Of a DNA stretch of 64,000 bases, positions 22,831-33,921 are shown in pieces. The translations under genes were made by a program, and so were the position numbers. This DNA comes from Capsicum annuum (Eukaryota; Streptophyta; Magnoliopsida; Solanales; Solanaceae), in contig NW_025841136.1 of NCBI RefSeq assembly GCF_002878395.1, positions 261,571 through 325,570 of the forward strand. The letters run 5' to 3'. How positions within the stretch are numbered: the stretch's first letter is position 1; each line of letters starts with the position of its first letter. A model generated the notes under the pieces. The model did no database searches. It saw nothing but the letters and a program-made list of their open reading frames with translations, and was not told where the DNA came from.

Positions 22831-23264
22831 GCACTCTTTAGATGGAAAACTTGATGGAGTTTCAAAATTCTTGATGGCGCATCACAACTGCCATTACAAC
22901 TTCATTGGAAATAAGTATACTCTGCCTCTGGTTGATGGTGATTTTGATGCCATGTCACATATTTGATGGCCCATCCTAAACTTTGTCATATTTCATTTCT
23001 GCTTCTCAGGTTCTGTCTAAGCTTGACGGTAACTTTGGTAGCCTGTGCCATGTATGATGGTGCTTCAGAATTGACGTCAACTATACTTCAGCTTATTTAC
23101 ATCAGATTTCCGCTGATTTATTCTTCTTTCCTTTGGTTTCCTCCCCGATCACTTGTATCTGTATTAACACATTAAAAGCAATAAAAAACAACAAAAGCTG
23201 CTTAATACCTCGCAATTATTTAGAGTTAAAAACTTTAAATCTGTTAGCATCAGCTCACACATCA
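22830..23264 (-). mobile_element. Element B 5' LTR remnant
   Basis: The remnant aligns with 15727-16157 of the 3' LTR. Its outer end (CACATCA at 23264) is intact and followed by the TSD copy TCCCT. Its inner 1.1 kb and the PBS are deleted. Confidence 0.85.
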
Positions 23265-24273
23265 TCCCTAAAGTATCAATGCCGCTCACACGCAAGAGTT
23301 AGCTTTAGACGCACAAAACATTTAAATTTCTAAAGGAGCTCAAATAATGAAAGATTTCATACACACTCTTGCAAAGAAATTCAAGTACAATGAGGACCAT
23401 AAGCTTTCCCTTTGTGTTTTTCCCACTAATGTAAACTTACCTAGTTTGGAATCACCAAGGTCCTGTATGTCAAGATAGTTTTGCAGGAAGGAATGTATAT
23501 GGATCAAGTGACTAAAATATCTACTTTAATGCAATTTCTCAACCCCTTCTTTTTTTTCTTTTTCTTCAAATTTTCAAACTACCCACCTTTTTCTCCTTTA
23601 AAGCATTTCCCCATTTTTAATTTCTCAACCTTTTTTATTAGTATTTACTTCAAAGCCACCATTTTCTTTGGCTTTGTCAAGTGACTTTATAACTTTAAAC
23701 TTCTTAGCCCCCTCATTCGCCTTATTTTTCATCATATTTTATGGGCTACGCTAAATAACTTTACCATCAACTATGTTACTTCTCTCGTAAGAACATAATT
23801 TGACCACCTTATATACACCTTTCTTGGCTCATCATAGCACATCAGATGAGCCACTCCCCCCCCCCCAAACTTAGGCTTTCTCCTATATTTCATTACTTTG
23901 AATCATTCAATGCAGCAAAGGAGGTTAAGTTCCAAAAAAAAAAGATTATAAAAAGGCTTAGGTGTTTTAGCAAGGTTATTATTTCAAAAGGAAAGAAAAA
24001 TGGGTGAAAAGGCTCAAAGGGGTTACCTACGAAAAAATGTTAAGGTGGGAATTTAGCTATGTAATGGGTCAAAAATGGCCTTGGGTCATTCTCCAAACCA
24101 AGCTTGCCTAGGATTTTTCTTTGAACACACTCGGCGTAAGTTCTAGACTACACATATGTACAATAATTATTCAAAAATTTTACCACACATAGCATCATAG
24201 TCATAGAGTAAAAAGTTAATCTCCCAACCAATTTGAAATATTTGAGCTTAATAAGTAACTCTGAGTGAAAGAC
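23265..24273 (-). other. Element C 3' non-coding region, middle part
   Basis: This is C internal sequence between the B insertion and the LINE. It includes a run of 11 C at 23856-23866 within a PPT-like tract (minus strand GCCTAAGTTTGGGGG, about 23850-23876) and the GAAAAGGCTCAAAGGGG block (near 24007) also found in D. It contains T-rich and A-rich stretches and no gene. Confidence 0.65.
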
Positions 24274-24287
24274 TCATCCTTGTAAAG
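24274..24287. repeat. LINE target-site duplication, left copy
   Basis: TCATCCTTGTAAAG here is repeated exactly at 30908-30921, right after the A-rich tail of the LINE. Confidence 0.9.
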
Positions 24288-24346
24288 GTTTTCTAGCTGA
24301 AAAACCCTAACCCTACTCTGCGTATTCTGCCGATAAGTAGGCGGTC

Positions 24347-25873
24347 ATGGCCACCACGTCCGAAGGGGTCAACCCATTGAAAGTAATAGCAACACTAAGG
24401 AAATTGAAGAAAATAAAGTAGTTGAAGCCCCCAACAAGATATCATTTTTTAATCCATTAAAGCCGAAGGAAAGTACTGATACATTAAACAAAATTCTTCC
24501 AAAGCCCATAGTGATGTTGCATGGAGAACCTAGTATTACATGGAATTCATGTGAAATAAAATACTTGATTATACAGAAGAATCTACAATACGTTGTTATT
24601 GGGAAATTCTCTTATAGAAAACCTGACATAATAGAGCTGTGAAAACATATACAAATACAATATGGTATTAAAGGTGGTTGTAATATTGGAGTTTTGGATT
24701 CAAGACACGTTCTTATTTATTTGAACATCCTTCAAGCTTATGCCAATGTCATGTCCATCACAGCTTAATATATCAAAGCAAAGGATAGGTATTGGCAGAT
24801 GAAAACATTAAAATAGGATCCATGGTTCGAGCCCTATATTGAGACCATGATTGGAACTGCATGGATCTCTATGCTAGATCTACCATTAATTTTTTTGCAA
24901 AATAAGATATATTTTCAATGGCTTCAATTGTAGGAAATCCATTAACAGTCGATATGGCAACCAGGAATAAAACCAGGCCAAGTTGCGTAAGAGTCTAAGT
25001 TGAGTTAGACTTGGTAGCAAGTCTACCAAAAAAAGTAAGAATTAATGAAGAGGATGATATCATTGGTGAAATTAAGTTTAATGGATACAAATCCATTATT
25101 AATACAAGATTAAATATTGCAAGGAGTGTTGTTTACAAGGGCATAATGAACACTCGTGTTGGAATATTCATCCAGAATTGATGGAAAAAAGGGAAAAGGG
25201 GAAAGAAGATGACACAAAAAATCTACCAAAAAATGAGAAGGATGAAACAATAGAGTATAACAATCAAAGGAGAAGAAGGAATTAAAAGCAACAATGGCTA
25301 ACAAGGAGTAATAAGTATCAAAGAGACAAATTTGGTCACATAATAGTAGAGGTAGAAGAAGCCGATGCCAATGATATGCTAATTTTGAATGATTTTGATG
25401 TGTTGGAAAAGGAGAAAAAATAAGGGGATCTTAGAAATTTTCTTAGTGAACAAGCTGAGCCACAACAAGTAACCAAGGGAAGTACAAAAGATTGGGTTAT
25501 GAATAAATTTGGTAAAGTGGAGGATAGAGAAGTGGAGCAAAAAGAAACTGCAATGAATACACTAAACGAATTAGAGAAGAAGATAGATGAAGCTAAAATC
25601 TAGCAAAGTGACATTTATATAGAAACTCCAGGTACCACAGGAAGGGTTGGGGATACAGTGAAGAAGGATATGCAGCTAGATTTAATGAAACATGATGACC
25701 GTAATGAGGAGAACAAAGTGATGGAAGATATTTATCCTTTAGCTATTCACGATGAGAATAAGATGGCATGCAGTAATAAGGAAAATGTAGTATTGGATAA
25801 AGATGAACTCGAAGACATAATTGACAAATTGGGAGAGGAAGATAATTTATGCCCAAAGCAAATAAAAAATTAA
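24347..25873 (+). pseudogene. LINE ORF1 (gag-like RNA-binding protein)
   Basis: The ATG at 24347 opens MATTSEGVN, a usual plant-LINE ORF1 start. The N-terminal half corresponds to the DUF4283-type domain of plant LINE ORF1, with YVVIGKFSY at about 24590 and IWMS-like words later. A zinc knuckle of the form C-x2-C-x4-H-x4-C (YCKECCLQGHNEHSC) lies at about 25109-25156. The tail is acidic and Lys-rich and ends at 25873. ORF1 would coat the LINE RNA. Several stops (the first about 75 bp in) and frame changes break it. Confidence 0.7.
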
Positions 25874-25960
25874 GGGCAAATCAGGGTATTACTAGAAAAA
25901 AAACAAAGTTGTTACAACAAGTTCAATACAGACGAGGAACTCTTTGAAGAATAAGTCAAA

Positions 25961-28900
25961 ATGAATTCTCTCATTTGGAACATAAGAGTCAATACATAGA
26001 TTGACATTACAAGACTGATCAAATTGCAGAAAAGATACTAGTTTTCCTTTATAGGGCTTATGTAACATTTTTAAAATAACAAGAACATTGAAGAATACAT
26101 AAAAAGGCTTGGGATGCATCAATAACCAGCTAATACATCAGGTAAAATTTGGGTATTCATGGAGTATACCATTAATTATATAGTAATAAGGAATGAGGAA
26201 CAATAACTGACATTAAAATTACAAAATTCAGAGGCAGGCGTTTCAATCACAGTAACTCCAATTTATGCAAAATGTACTTAGAAAGAGATATTATATTTGG
26301 GAATCATTGGAAGATATGGCTTAGAAAATTCATGAACCATGGCTAATAGGTGGTAATTTCAATGTCATTACTAGCCAAGGAGAGAAATTGGGTGGATTGC
26401 TAGTGACTATAAAAGAAACATAAGATTTCAACCACTGTATCAATATGTGTAGCATTGAAGATTAGGGGTTTAAGGGTAGTAAGTACACATGGTGTAATGG
26501 AAGAACAAATGAAGAGTGTATATTTAAAAGACTGGATAGAGTGTTAATTAATGATAAGTTGTTAGATTTGTTTCCAGTATTGGAAGTTGAACATTAATTT
26601 AGAAGTAAAATGGATCACACTCCTTTAAAAAATAACTTCAGTACTATACATGAGAACATTTCTAAACCTTTTAGGTTCCTAAACATGTGGTTAAGGGAGA
26701 AGTCTTGTTTGGAGATTATCAAAGAGAATTGGTAAACAGATGAGATGGGTAATCAATTTATAATGTTTCATCATAAACTAAAAAAGTGAAGATTGCATTA
26801 AAAAGATGGAGTAAAGATTACTTTGGTAACATCTTTCAAGAGATTGCTACTTTGGAAGAAGTTATTAAAGTAAGGGAGAAGCAGTTTGAGGCGAACCCTA
26901 TAGGCTTTAATAGAAAATTGATATTTAAAGCACAGACTGAACTTGATGTTCAATTAAGCTGGGAAGAAGCTGGAAGCAGAAAGTAAGATTACAATGTTTT
27001 AAGGATGGTGAGAGAAATACTATATTCTTTCATATAGTGGTCAAAGAATGGAGAATTAGACTCCAAATAAAAAGAATACAGATTAAGTAGGGGTACTGGA
27101 TAGAAGATCCTAATCAGGTTACAGAAGCCGTTGTTGATTTTTTTCAAAAAATAAATTAAAGAGGGGAATAGAATACTAACTTTGATATGCTGGAGGTGTT
27201 GTCAAACATTTTGAGTGATGTTCAAAACAAAGAGCCTGGTAGGGTTCCAGAGATATTAGAAGTGAACGAAAGAGTTTTGGGACTGAATAAAAATAGTACA
27301 ACAAGGCTAGATGGAATAACTGAAGCATTTTTTTAGGATGTTTGGGATATTATAAAGGAGGCTATGCATCAAATGGTGATTGCTTTCTTTTGTGGATATG
27401 AATTACCAAAATTTGTAACTCATACAAATTTGGTTCTTCTACCCAAAAAAGTTAGTGGTTAATAATTTCTCAGATATGAGGCCTATTTCTCTAAGTATCT
27501 TTGGGAACAAGATATTTTCCAAAATCATACATGAAAGAATTAAGAAGGTTCTTCCTCATATGATATCTAGGGAACACGTAGGATTTGTACAAGGAAGAAG
27601 CATTGCAAAATATATTCGGGTAGTTTAAGAGATCATAGCTAATATAAAAAAAGAGGTAAGATTCCTAACATGGTGATTAAACTGGACATGATGAATGCCT
27701 ATGCCAAAGTTTATTGGCAATTCCTTACTAAAGTTTTGAGAAAAATGGGGTTCAGTGAATTGATTATTGATATGGTATATAGACTAGTGGGAAACAATTG
27801 GTACTCTTTGTTAATGAATGGCCAGCCAAAGGATTTCTTCAAGTATTCTAGGGGTCTGAAGCAAGGTGATCCATTATCACCTACTTTAATTATAATAGCA
27901 GTTGAAGTGCTTTCCAGAGCCTTAACATCATTGTTGTTTAGTAAAGATTTTAAGAATTTTGGGATTCCAAGATAAAGTCAAAAGGTAAATCATTTTGCTT
28001 TCGCTGATGATATGCTTATATTATGTAAAGCTGATATTATTAATTTGAAAAAAGTTGCTTCAACCTTAGAAGAATATGAACTAGTGCCTGGGCAGAAAGT
28101 CAATAAATAGAAGAGTGCATTGTATAAGCATTAAGGAGTATCTTAGGGAGCGGTAATTATGGATGAATTTGCTATAGGGATTATTAGAAACGATTTCCCC
28201 TTTACCTACCTAGGCTATCCTATATTTTATATGAGGAAAAATAAATATTTCTATCAAGACATCTCAAACAATATTAGCAGTAAACTACAAGGATGGAAAG
28301 GAAAGTTATTGTCCTATGGGGGAAGAGTTGTTCTTATTAAGCATGTCCTACGAAGCATTCCTATTCACTATTTATCAGTTATGAACCCTTCTGTTAATTT
28401 TCTCAATTCTATTCAGAAGATGTTTTCTCAATTCTTTTGGAGTAATCATATTGGTGGAAAGAGCAGGCATTGGGTTAAGTGGAGTTCTTTCAGTTTTCTA
28501 GAAAGTGAAGGATGTCTGGGGTTTAGAAGGCTGCAGGATGTCTTTATGGCATTGTTTTGCAAATTTTGGTTGAACTTTAGAACCAAGGACTCCATATGGA
28601 GTAGGTTCATGCAAAAAAAATATTGCAAGAAACATCATCCTAATGTGATTCAATGGAAAACAGGTCTTGGCTCTTAGGTGTAGAAGAAAATGCTGCAAGC
28701 TAGAGCCTTAGAAAATCATCAAATTTATGGAAGATTAGAGGAGGTGTGCTAGTATTTTCTTTGATAACTGGACTGCTATTGATGATCTATACAATATGAT
28801 ATAACACAACATGGTATGGGATAATAGATCATGGATGGTCAATAGAATGAGCAGCTGATGAGGCACATTTTTCCTCAAGATGTAGTACATCACATCTTAA

Positions 28901-29994
28901 GTAAAATCAGGCCAAAAATTGTTGAAAGAACTTAAGATACTCCCATTTGGATGCTAAAAACTAATGGAAAGTTTACAATAAAGTCAGCATGGCAGTATAT
29001 TAGGCAGAAACAAGAAGAGAACAAAATTTACTAGGCGATTTGGGTAAAGGGACTGCCTTTTAAAATGGCTTTCCTAATGTGGAATATATGGAATGGAAAA
29101 GTCCCAGTGGATGCTCGTATGAGAAAATGGTGTTTTGAAGGACCAACTAGATGTTGGTGTTACACTGATCCGGATCAAGAAACCATCGCTCATGTGTTTC
29201 TAAAATAACCTATTGCTAATAGGACTTGGTCCTACTTTACTTCTTGTGCAGGTATTCTAATTGAAGGATTATCATTCAGAGAAACCATTTTATAATGGTG
29301 GAATAAGGAAGTGAGAACTCTTGTTAGACCTTAATTCTAATCAATTCTAATCATGATCATATGGGAGATATATAGTAGATTGAATTGATTGAAACATGAT
29401 GGGAAAAACTTGCTTTTACATAAGGTAATTTTCAATATTACTAGACATGTAGGATTATTGCTCAGGGTAAAAAATCCAAGACAAGTATGTCCCAGTAGCT
29501 GGCCAGAAATATTAAAGGAACTACAATGAAGGAATACAAAGATGAAGATTGTCAAAGTGCTATGGAAGTGTTCAGAGGTGGGTTGGGTCAAATACAACAC
29601 AGATGGGGCATCAAGGGGTAACCCTAAAATTATTTCTTATGCTTTCTATGCAAGGAATGAGATAGGTAGCATAATATATGCTAAAGGTGCTAAAATAGAT
29701 GATCCATCCAATATGGAAGTTGAGGCTTATGCTATACTACAAGAAGAAGTACATACAGATCATATAAATCAGACAAAAGTGATAATTCAAACTGATTCTC
29801 TATAAATGCAAAAAGTGTTAATCAAAGAATGGAATTGTCCTTGGAATGTTCTTGATTAAGTAGAGCAGATATGGAAATTATTGAGCAGTAAGGAAGTACA
29901 GTATCATCACACTATGAGGGAAGGAAATCAGCTTGCAGATCATCTCACTAATCTAGCACTAGACAAAGGGGACTTCACAATTTCAAATTTTTAG
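25961..29994 (+). pseudogene. LINE ORF2: endonuclease, reverse transcriptase, RNase H
   Basis: It starts at ATG 25961 with MNSLIWNIR, the conserved beginning of the apurinic endonuclease. RT palm words follow: VIKLDMMNAY (about 27670) and GLKQGDPLSPT (about 27850), and the active-site box FADD is intact at 28000-28011. FTYLGYP lies at about 28200. A zinc-binding RT-associated domain follows (KSAWQYI to the Cys/His cluster, about 28980-29200). The C-terminal RNase H (YNTDGASRGNP, about 29595, and an Asp in QTDS, about 29793) continues to LADHL at about 29940. Frameshifts and stops are spread along it. ORF2 would nick the target and copy the LINE RNA. Confidence 0.88.
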
Positions 29995-30907
29995 TAGTTG
30001 GAAGTAAATGGCATGAAAATACTGAATAGTGATAAGCTACAGAGTCTATACATACAAGTCAGAGCATTAAGAGATTATACAGGATGAATAGGATACATTT
30101 TCCAGATTACATTAGGAACATGGAAATATTTACAACTGAAAGACAAATAAAAATAGAAAAGAAATTTACTAGCCTAATCTTGGTCAGCCATAAAAAAGGA
30201 CTCCATATGAGATACTGGGAGCATAAAAAAAAGGGGAGTGTCAGGTGAGATATTGGCTATTGAAACACCTATAATGAGTATTGAAGTAAGATTACATACA
30301 GGTCTGATTATCCCACTATCTCCATCCATTACTACCTACCAAACAATGCTAGCATCAGTATTTAGGGCATCTGAGAAGAAAAAAATATGAAGAGGCAAAA
30401 CTTACCCAGATCTGGAATGCACTTCAGGCACCTAAAACTCTCAACACAGCATAACAACAAAAACTTCACCTACTACACTAGAGAACACACATGAAAATAA
30501 TATAGCAATCAAGTTATGGATAAGAGTACTAAAATAAAAGCATAAAAAAGAGCCATCACTTACTTCTAAGAGGTGATATCCACAACAACAGCTTCATTCC
30601 ATAGAACAACATTGATGATCCAAAGCATATACATTAGGAATAACCGATTAATATATTGAAGTCCAATATTTTTCAGTTGGAGAAGGGTTGTAGCGGAGAA
30701 GATCGAAATGCTTTTAGGAAACCCTTGTTTTTATTTATATGTTATAACGATTAGGATAGGGATGAGTATTTTTTTGAATTGGTTTGGGCCTACTTAGGCC
30801 AATTTGGGTCTTTCATTAATATTCTCAATAAGGATGGGTTGGTCCATCTGTAAAGACAATTTGGGTTAGCCCTTTTTAATAAAATACCCAAATTAAACCA
30901 AAAAAAA
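29995..30907 (+). other. LINE 3' UTR and A-rich tail
   Basis: About 0.9 kb of non-coding sequence follows the RNase H stop and ends in an A-rich run directly before the right TSD copy (30908-30921). Confidence 0.75.
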
Positions 30908-30921
30908 TCATCCTTGTAAAG
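30908..30921. repeat. LINE target-site duplication, right copy
   Basis: Exact copy of 24274-24287. C-type 3' non-coding sequence continues from 30922. Confidence 0.9.
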
Positions 30922-33117
30922 AGAGAGCCAAAAATGGAATTTAATGGTCTCACTCAAAATAAAGCTCAAAAACATCCTTGATCTTTTTCACATAGAAAAC
31001 TATATTTTTGACTTTTCTCAAAATCATGCTATTTCGTGCCAATGACATTTGGAAAGCTTTTTTTTTTTTTTTAACTTTTGCTTCTTGCTAAAAAAATTAA
31101 AGAAAAAGAAGTAGGTGAATGCAAGGCACAATTATCATTACACTTCATGGGATTCTTTCCTTACAATTTCAAATATCATCCATTTAGCTCATAAAACACT
31201 CATGGCACCAATAGGAACACAAATGACCCTATACCCTTAAGAAAGGCGTCACCCAATTTATCATAAGGAAAGGAAAGCATTCACCTCTCTTGGGTTATTT
31301 AGACTTTACTCGAACACTAATAACTCACACCATGGACTCAACATTCATAAAAAACTTCAATAAAACACGACCGGTTATCCCACTTTAAAGACTAATTGGA
31401 CTCAAAGATATACTCTAATAAATGATCCATAATTCCCCAACAAATTTCACATTAACATTTACAAGAATATAAGGCATTTCTCTCTTATTGTCATTTTAAC
31501 AAACAAGTGGTGTGCATGAAAAATGATTGCTTGAATAGATAAAATAACAACATATGCGAAAAGCCTAATACACCAATTTATCATCAACTACAGCACAGTT
31601 AATCATACTAACCCAATTAAATCTTCCACTACTCAATTAAGAAAACAAACTTCAAGTGGGTATTTCGTCGAACACATGGTGTGTGCTAGTGAATGGAAGC
31701 AAGAGTTTTTCACTTGAGCATGTGAAACAACGTACAAATTCAGAAATTTTCATCCCCATAACCATATTCTACTCACATAATCTCAAATAAATTAAATTAA
31801 ACCTAAAAGAGTTCATGGAATGTGATCATCATTTGTATTTTAAATAGAATTCAAAAAATCATACCTTGTAAGCTTATTTGAGAGAGGAAAGTGATAGAAG
31901 AAAAGTATAATGTAATTATCCGGTGATGCATTCTTGAAATAAGAATTTTTAATTTAGAATTGAGGTTGAAAACAAGTGAAATACTCGGAAATTTTATCTC
32001 CAAGTACATCCCATTTGTGTTTGAATTCATGCATAATGTTCAGCAATTTTAGCTCAAAGAATAGTCCACTTGCATGCCCTTTTAGTGGACTTGCGCTTGG
32101 ACTGTTCAAGAAGCTCCAATATAGGTTAAACCAGCATGTTCCTAGCTGTTTTGAGCCTTTCTTCATCTAAGATATGGATGACCTGTGCCTGGTCTGGCTA
32201 AGCAAGTCAAGCATAGGTCCACGCAGTGTTACAGCGATCCTTCTGCGCCCCATATGATGCTGGTCTACACCTAGACTGCTCAAGCATTTCCAGAGCAGTC
32301 CAGCCAGTATAGCTTCTGCCCTCCGTCCAGGTTTCTCTTATCCTATGCTTGGACTGCTCAAGCATGTCCAGTGCAGGTCCAATCTTGTATTACCTATTTT
32401 AGCATGAAATCCCAGCTTAACATTGGCTCATGGCTTAGTTTTGATTCCCCGAACTTTCCTTTATCCTTTCTGACTTATGCTATCACCTGTAAACACCCAA
32501 AAAGAAGCTTAAAATTAAATCAAAATGTTAGAAAATACCAAGAAAAGTTATTTGGGTTTCCTCCCAAGAAGCGCCTTAGTTAAAGTCGCGACACGACATG
32601 TATTGACTATAATTTATGTTGTCACTTTGAAGACTAGAATTCACGGCCCAACTTTTGATCAACACACCTCAAAGGTGTGTTGGAAAATTATAAAGGCATG
32701 ATGACACATGTTCTATCATGCCACTTTGAAGACTTAAATCTTTTACCCAACTTTACATCAAACTTCCAATTAGGTTCCTTGGGTAATAGTGAGAACATCA
32801 ATAGGCCACTTGTTGGACATCGAAAGTTGAGCTCCTTGTCCTTCAAGTGTGGGGTTTCCTTTTATCCTTTAGGAATGAAAAATTCTAAAATATATGGATT
32901 TTCCTCCCCAATTCCGAAATTCATCATTTCTTGGGTGGTTCGACTTTTATCACATCCTTTAAGCATAATGTCAAAAAGTGGTTCGAGTGAGGTCTTCTCC
33001 CTAATTTCAGAGTTCCATCCATTTTGACATTCTCGGTCAAAAATGTACTAGAGTCTTCGTAAGAAGTTTTACTAGATTTTTCTCTTGACTCTAGAGACAT
33101 TTGCTTTATTTTGCCAT
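30922..33117 (-). other. Element C 3' non-coding region, PBS-side part, with conserved block and repeat words
   Basis: No gene was found. A 15-T run lies at about 31058-31072. A block near 31236 (CTTAAGAAAGGCGTCACC) matches D near 9675 at a similar distance from the PPT, supporting the nested reconstruction. At 32100-32380 the word GGACTGCTCAAGCATGTCC recurs in variants. At 32552-32598 is the conserved post-coding block (TTTGGGTTTCCTCCCAAG, AAAGTCGCGACACG) shared with B and D. Confidence 0.6.
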
Positions 33118-33740
33118 CTACAACCATATTGTGCTTGGTTGGTTGGGAAATCGCCAAGGATTTTCAATGTTAAGCTTATTTAGAGGTGTGGGAATGGTTG
33201 TAGTATTGGCATGATTGACATCCATTCCCATCTCTTGTATTCTCTTAATTTCATCATTACATGCCCCCATTTCTTGATATATATCACGAATGTTATCTTC
33301 CGTTGATTCCACTTGTTTCAAGATATGTTGAAACCTTGCTTTGCTATCACTATTTCCGGATCTTGGTTCTTGGATTGAGTTGAACTCTTTCTTGGATTTA
33401 TGTATGAGAAGCACATTATCCTCTGTTGATTCCACTCGATCTAAGATAAGTTTAAGCATTGCTTCAACACTAATAGTTTTTGTGCTTTGTTCTTCCCTTT
33501 CTTTCTCATAATACTTGTCAAAATCATGAGAAGAACCAACATCCGATTTAGTATAATGGGGGAAGGGGGAATTTGGACAATCACTTCCATGTCTATATTG
33601 ACCACCACATAAAGAACATACATGATCCCTATAAGACCGAGATGGTGCACATATCTCTCTCCGGGGAGCATATCTATAATCTTGCCAAAAGTAGGGTCCA
33701 TTACAATATGGACATGGATTGTCACGATAGGATTTCAGCC
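33118..33740 (-). pseudogene. Element C gag remnant
   Basis: Two overlapping minus-strand frames make one decayed protein. Its upstream part (about 33560-33725) carries a Cys/His-rich stretch with CGG followed by a DCPNSPFPHY-like word, resembling an Athila gag knuckle. The downstream part (33118-33459) has two similar units, ILDRVESTEDN and ILKQVESTEDN, about 40 residues apart, probably coiled coil. No capsid domain or pol follows, so only the C-terminal part of gag is kept. Confidence 0.5.
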
Positions 33741-33899
33741 ACTGAACTCATTTACCTTCCAATATTCCATAGTAACAAATCAAAAAAATAAATATCTACC
33801 TAAGACAAGGAACAAAAATAAAATAACAAAAAAATATTTATAAGTTTGAACCAAAACAAGTAAGCTAAAATTCCAAACTAACTCAAGATGCCAAATTGT

Positions 33900-33917
33900 T
33901 CCCCGACAATGATGCCA
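33900..33917 (-). other. Element C primer-binding site (tRNA-Asp type)
   Basis: The minus strand reads TGGCATCATTGTCGGGGA, a decayed form of the TGGCGCCGTTGCCGGGGA-type site used by Athila-like elements. It lies 4 bases inside the upper LTR. Confidence 0.8.
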
Positions 33918-33921
33918 TTTA

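Larger units (their letters stand above)
14643..23264 (-). mobile_element. Element B: Athila-type gypsy retrotransposon, nearly complete gag-pol
   Basis: The minus-strand order is LTR remnant (22830-23264), gag, protease, RT, RNase H, integrase, 3' non-coding region with PPT, and 3' LTR (14643-16157). The flanks are ACCCT (14638-14642) and TCCCT (23265-23269), four of five matching. Its pol domains are the best preserved of the window's gypsy elements, which fits its place among the innermost layers. The 5' LTR has lost about 1.1 kb plus the PBS and leader, fusing LTR sequence straight to gag, so it cannot reverse transcribe normally. Confidence 0.85.
24288..30907 (+). mobile_element. Full-length L1-type LINE with A tail and 14-bp TSD
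   Basis: About 6.6 kb on the plus strand. It has a 5' UTR, ORF1 (RNA-binding, zinc knuckle), ORF2 (endonuclease, RT, zinc-binding RT-associated domain, RNase H), a 3' UTR and an A-rich end at about 30898-30907. It is flanked by a perfect 14-bp direct repeat. LINEs of this clade copy themselves by target-primed reverse transcription. It lies inside C, whose sequence resumes at 30922. Both ORFs are broken, so it is dead. Confidence 0.9.

Noticed and set aside
23481..23684. Phe-rich 67-codon open frame
   Set aside because: Produced by T-rich tracts in the C non-coding region.
24299..24316. AACCCTAACCCT words like plant telomere repeats
   Set aside because: Only about two partial units, within the LINE 5' UTR and next to its TSD. 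Not an interstitial telomere array.
31058..31072. Poly-T run as a possible minus-strand retroposon tail
   Set aside because: No flanking direct repeat or adjacent SINE/LINE-like body was found on that strand. Treated as simple sequence in the C non-coding region.
33573..33843. Plus-strand frames of about 70 codons
   Set aside because: Antisense of the C gag remnant and leader. No motif.
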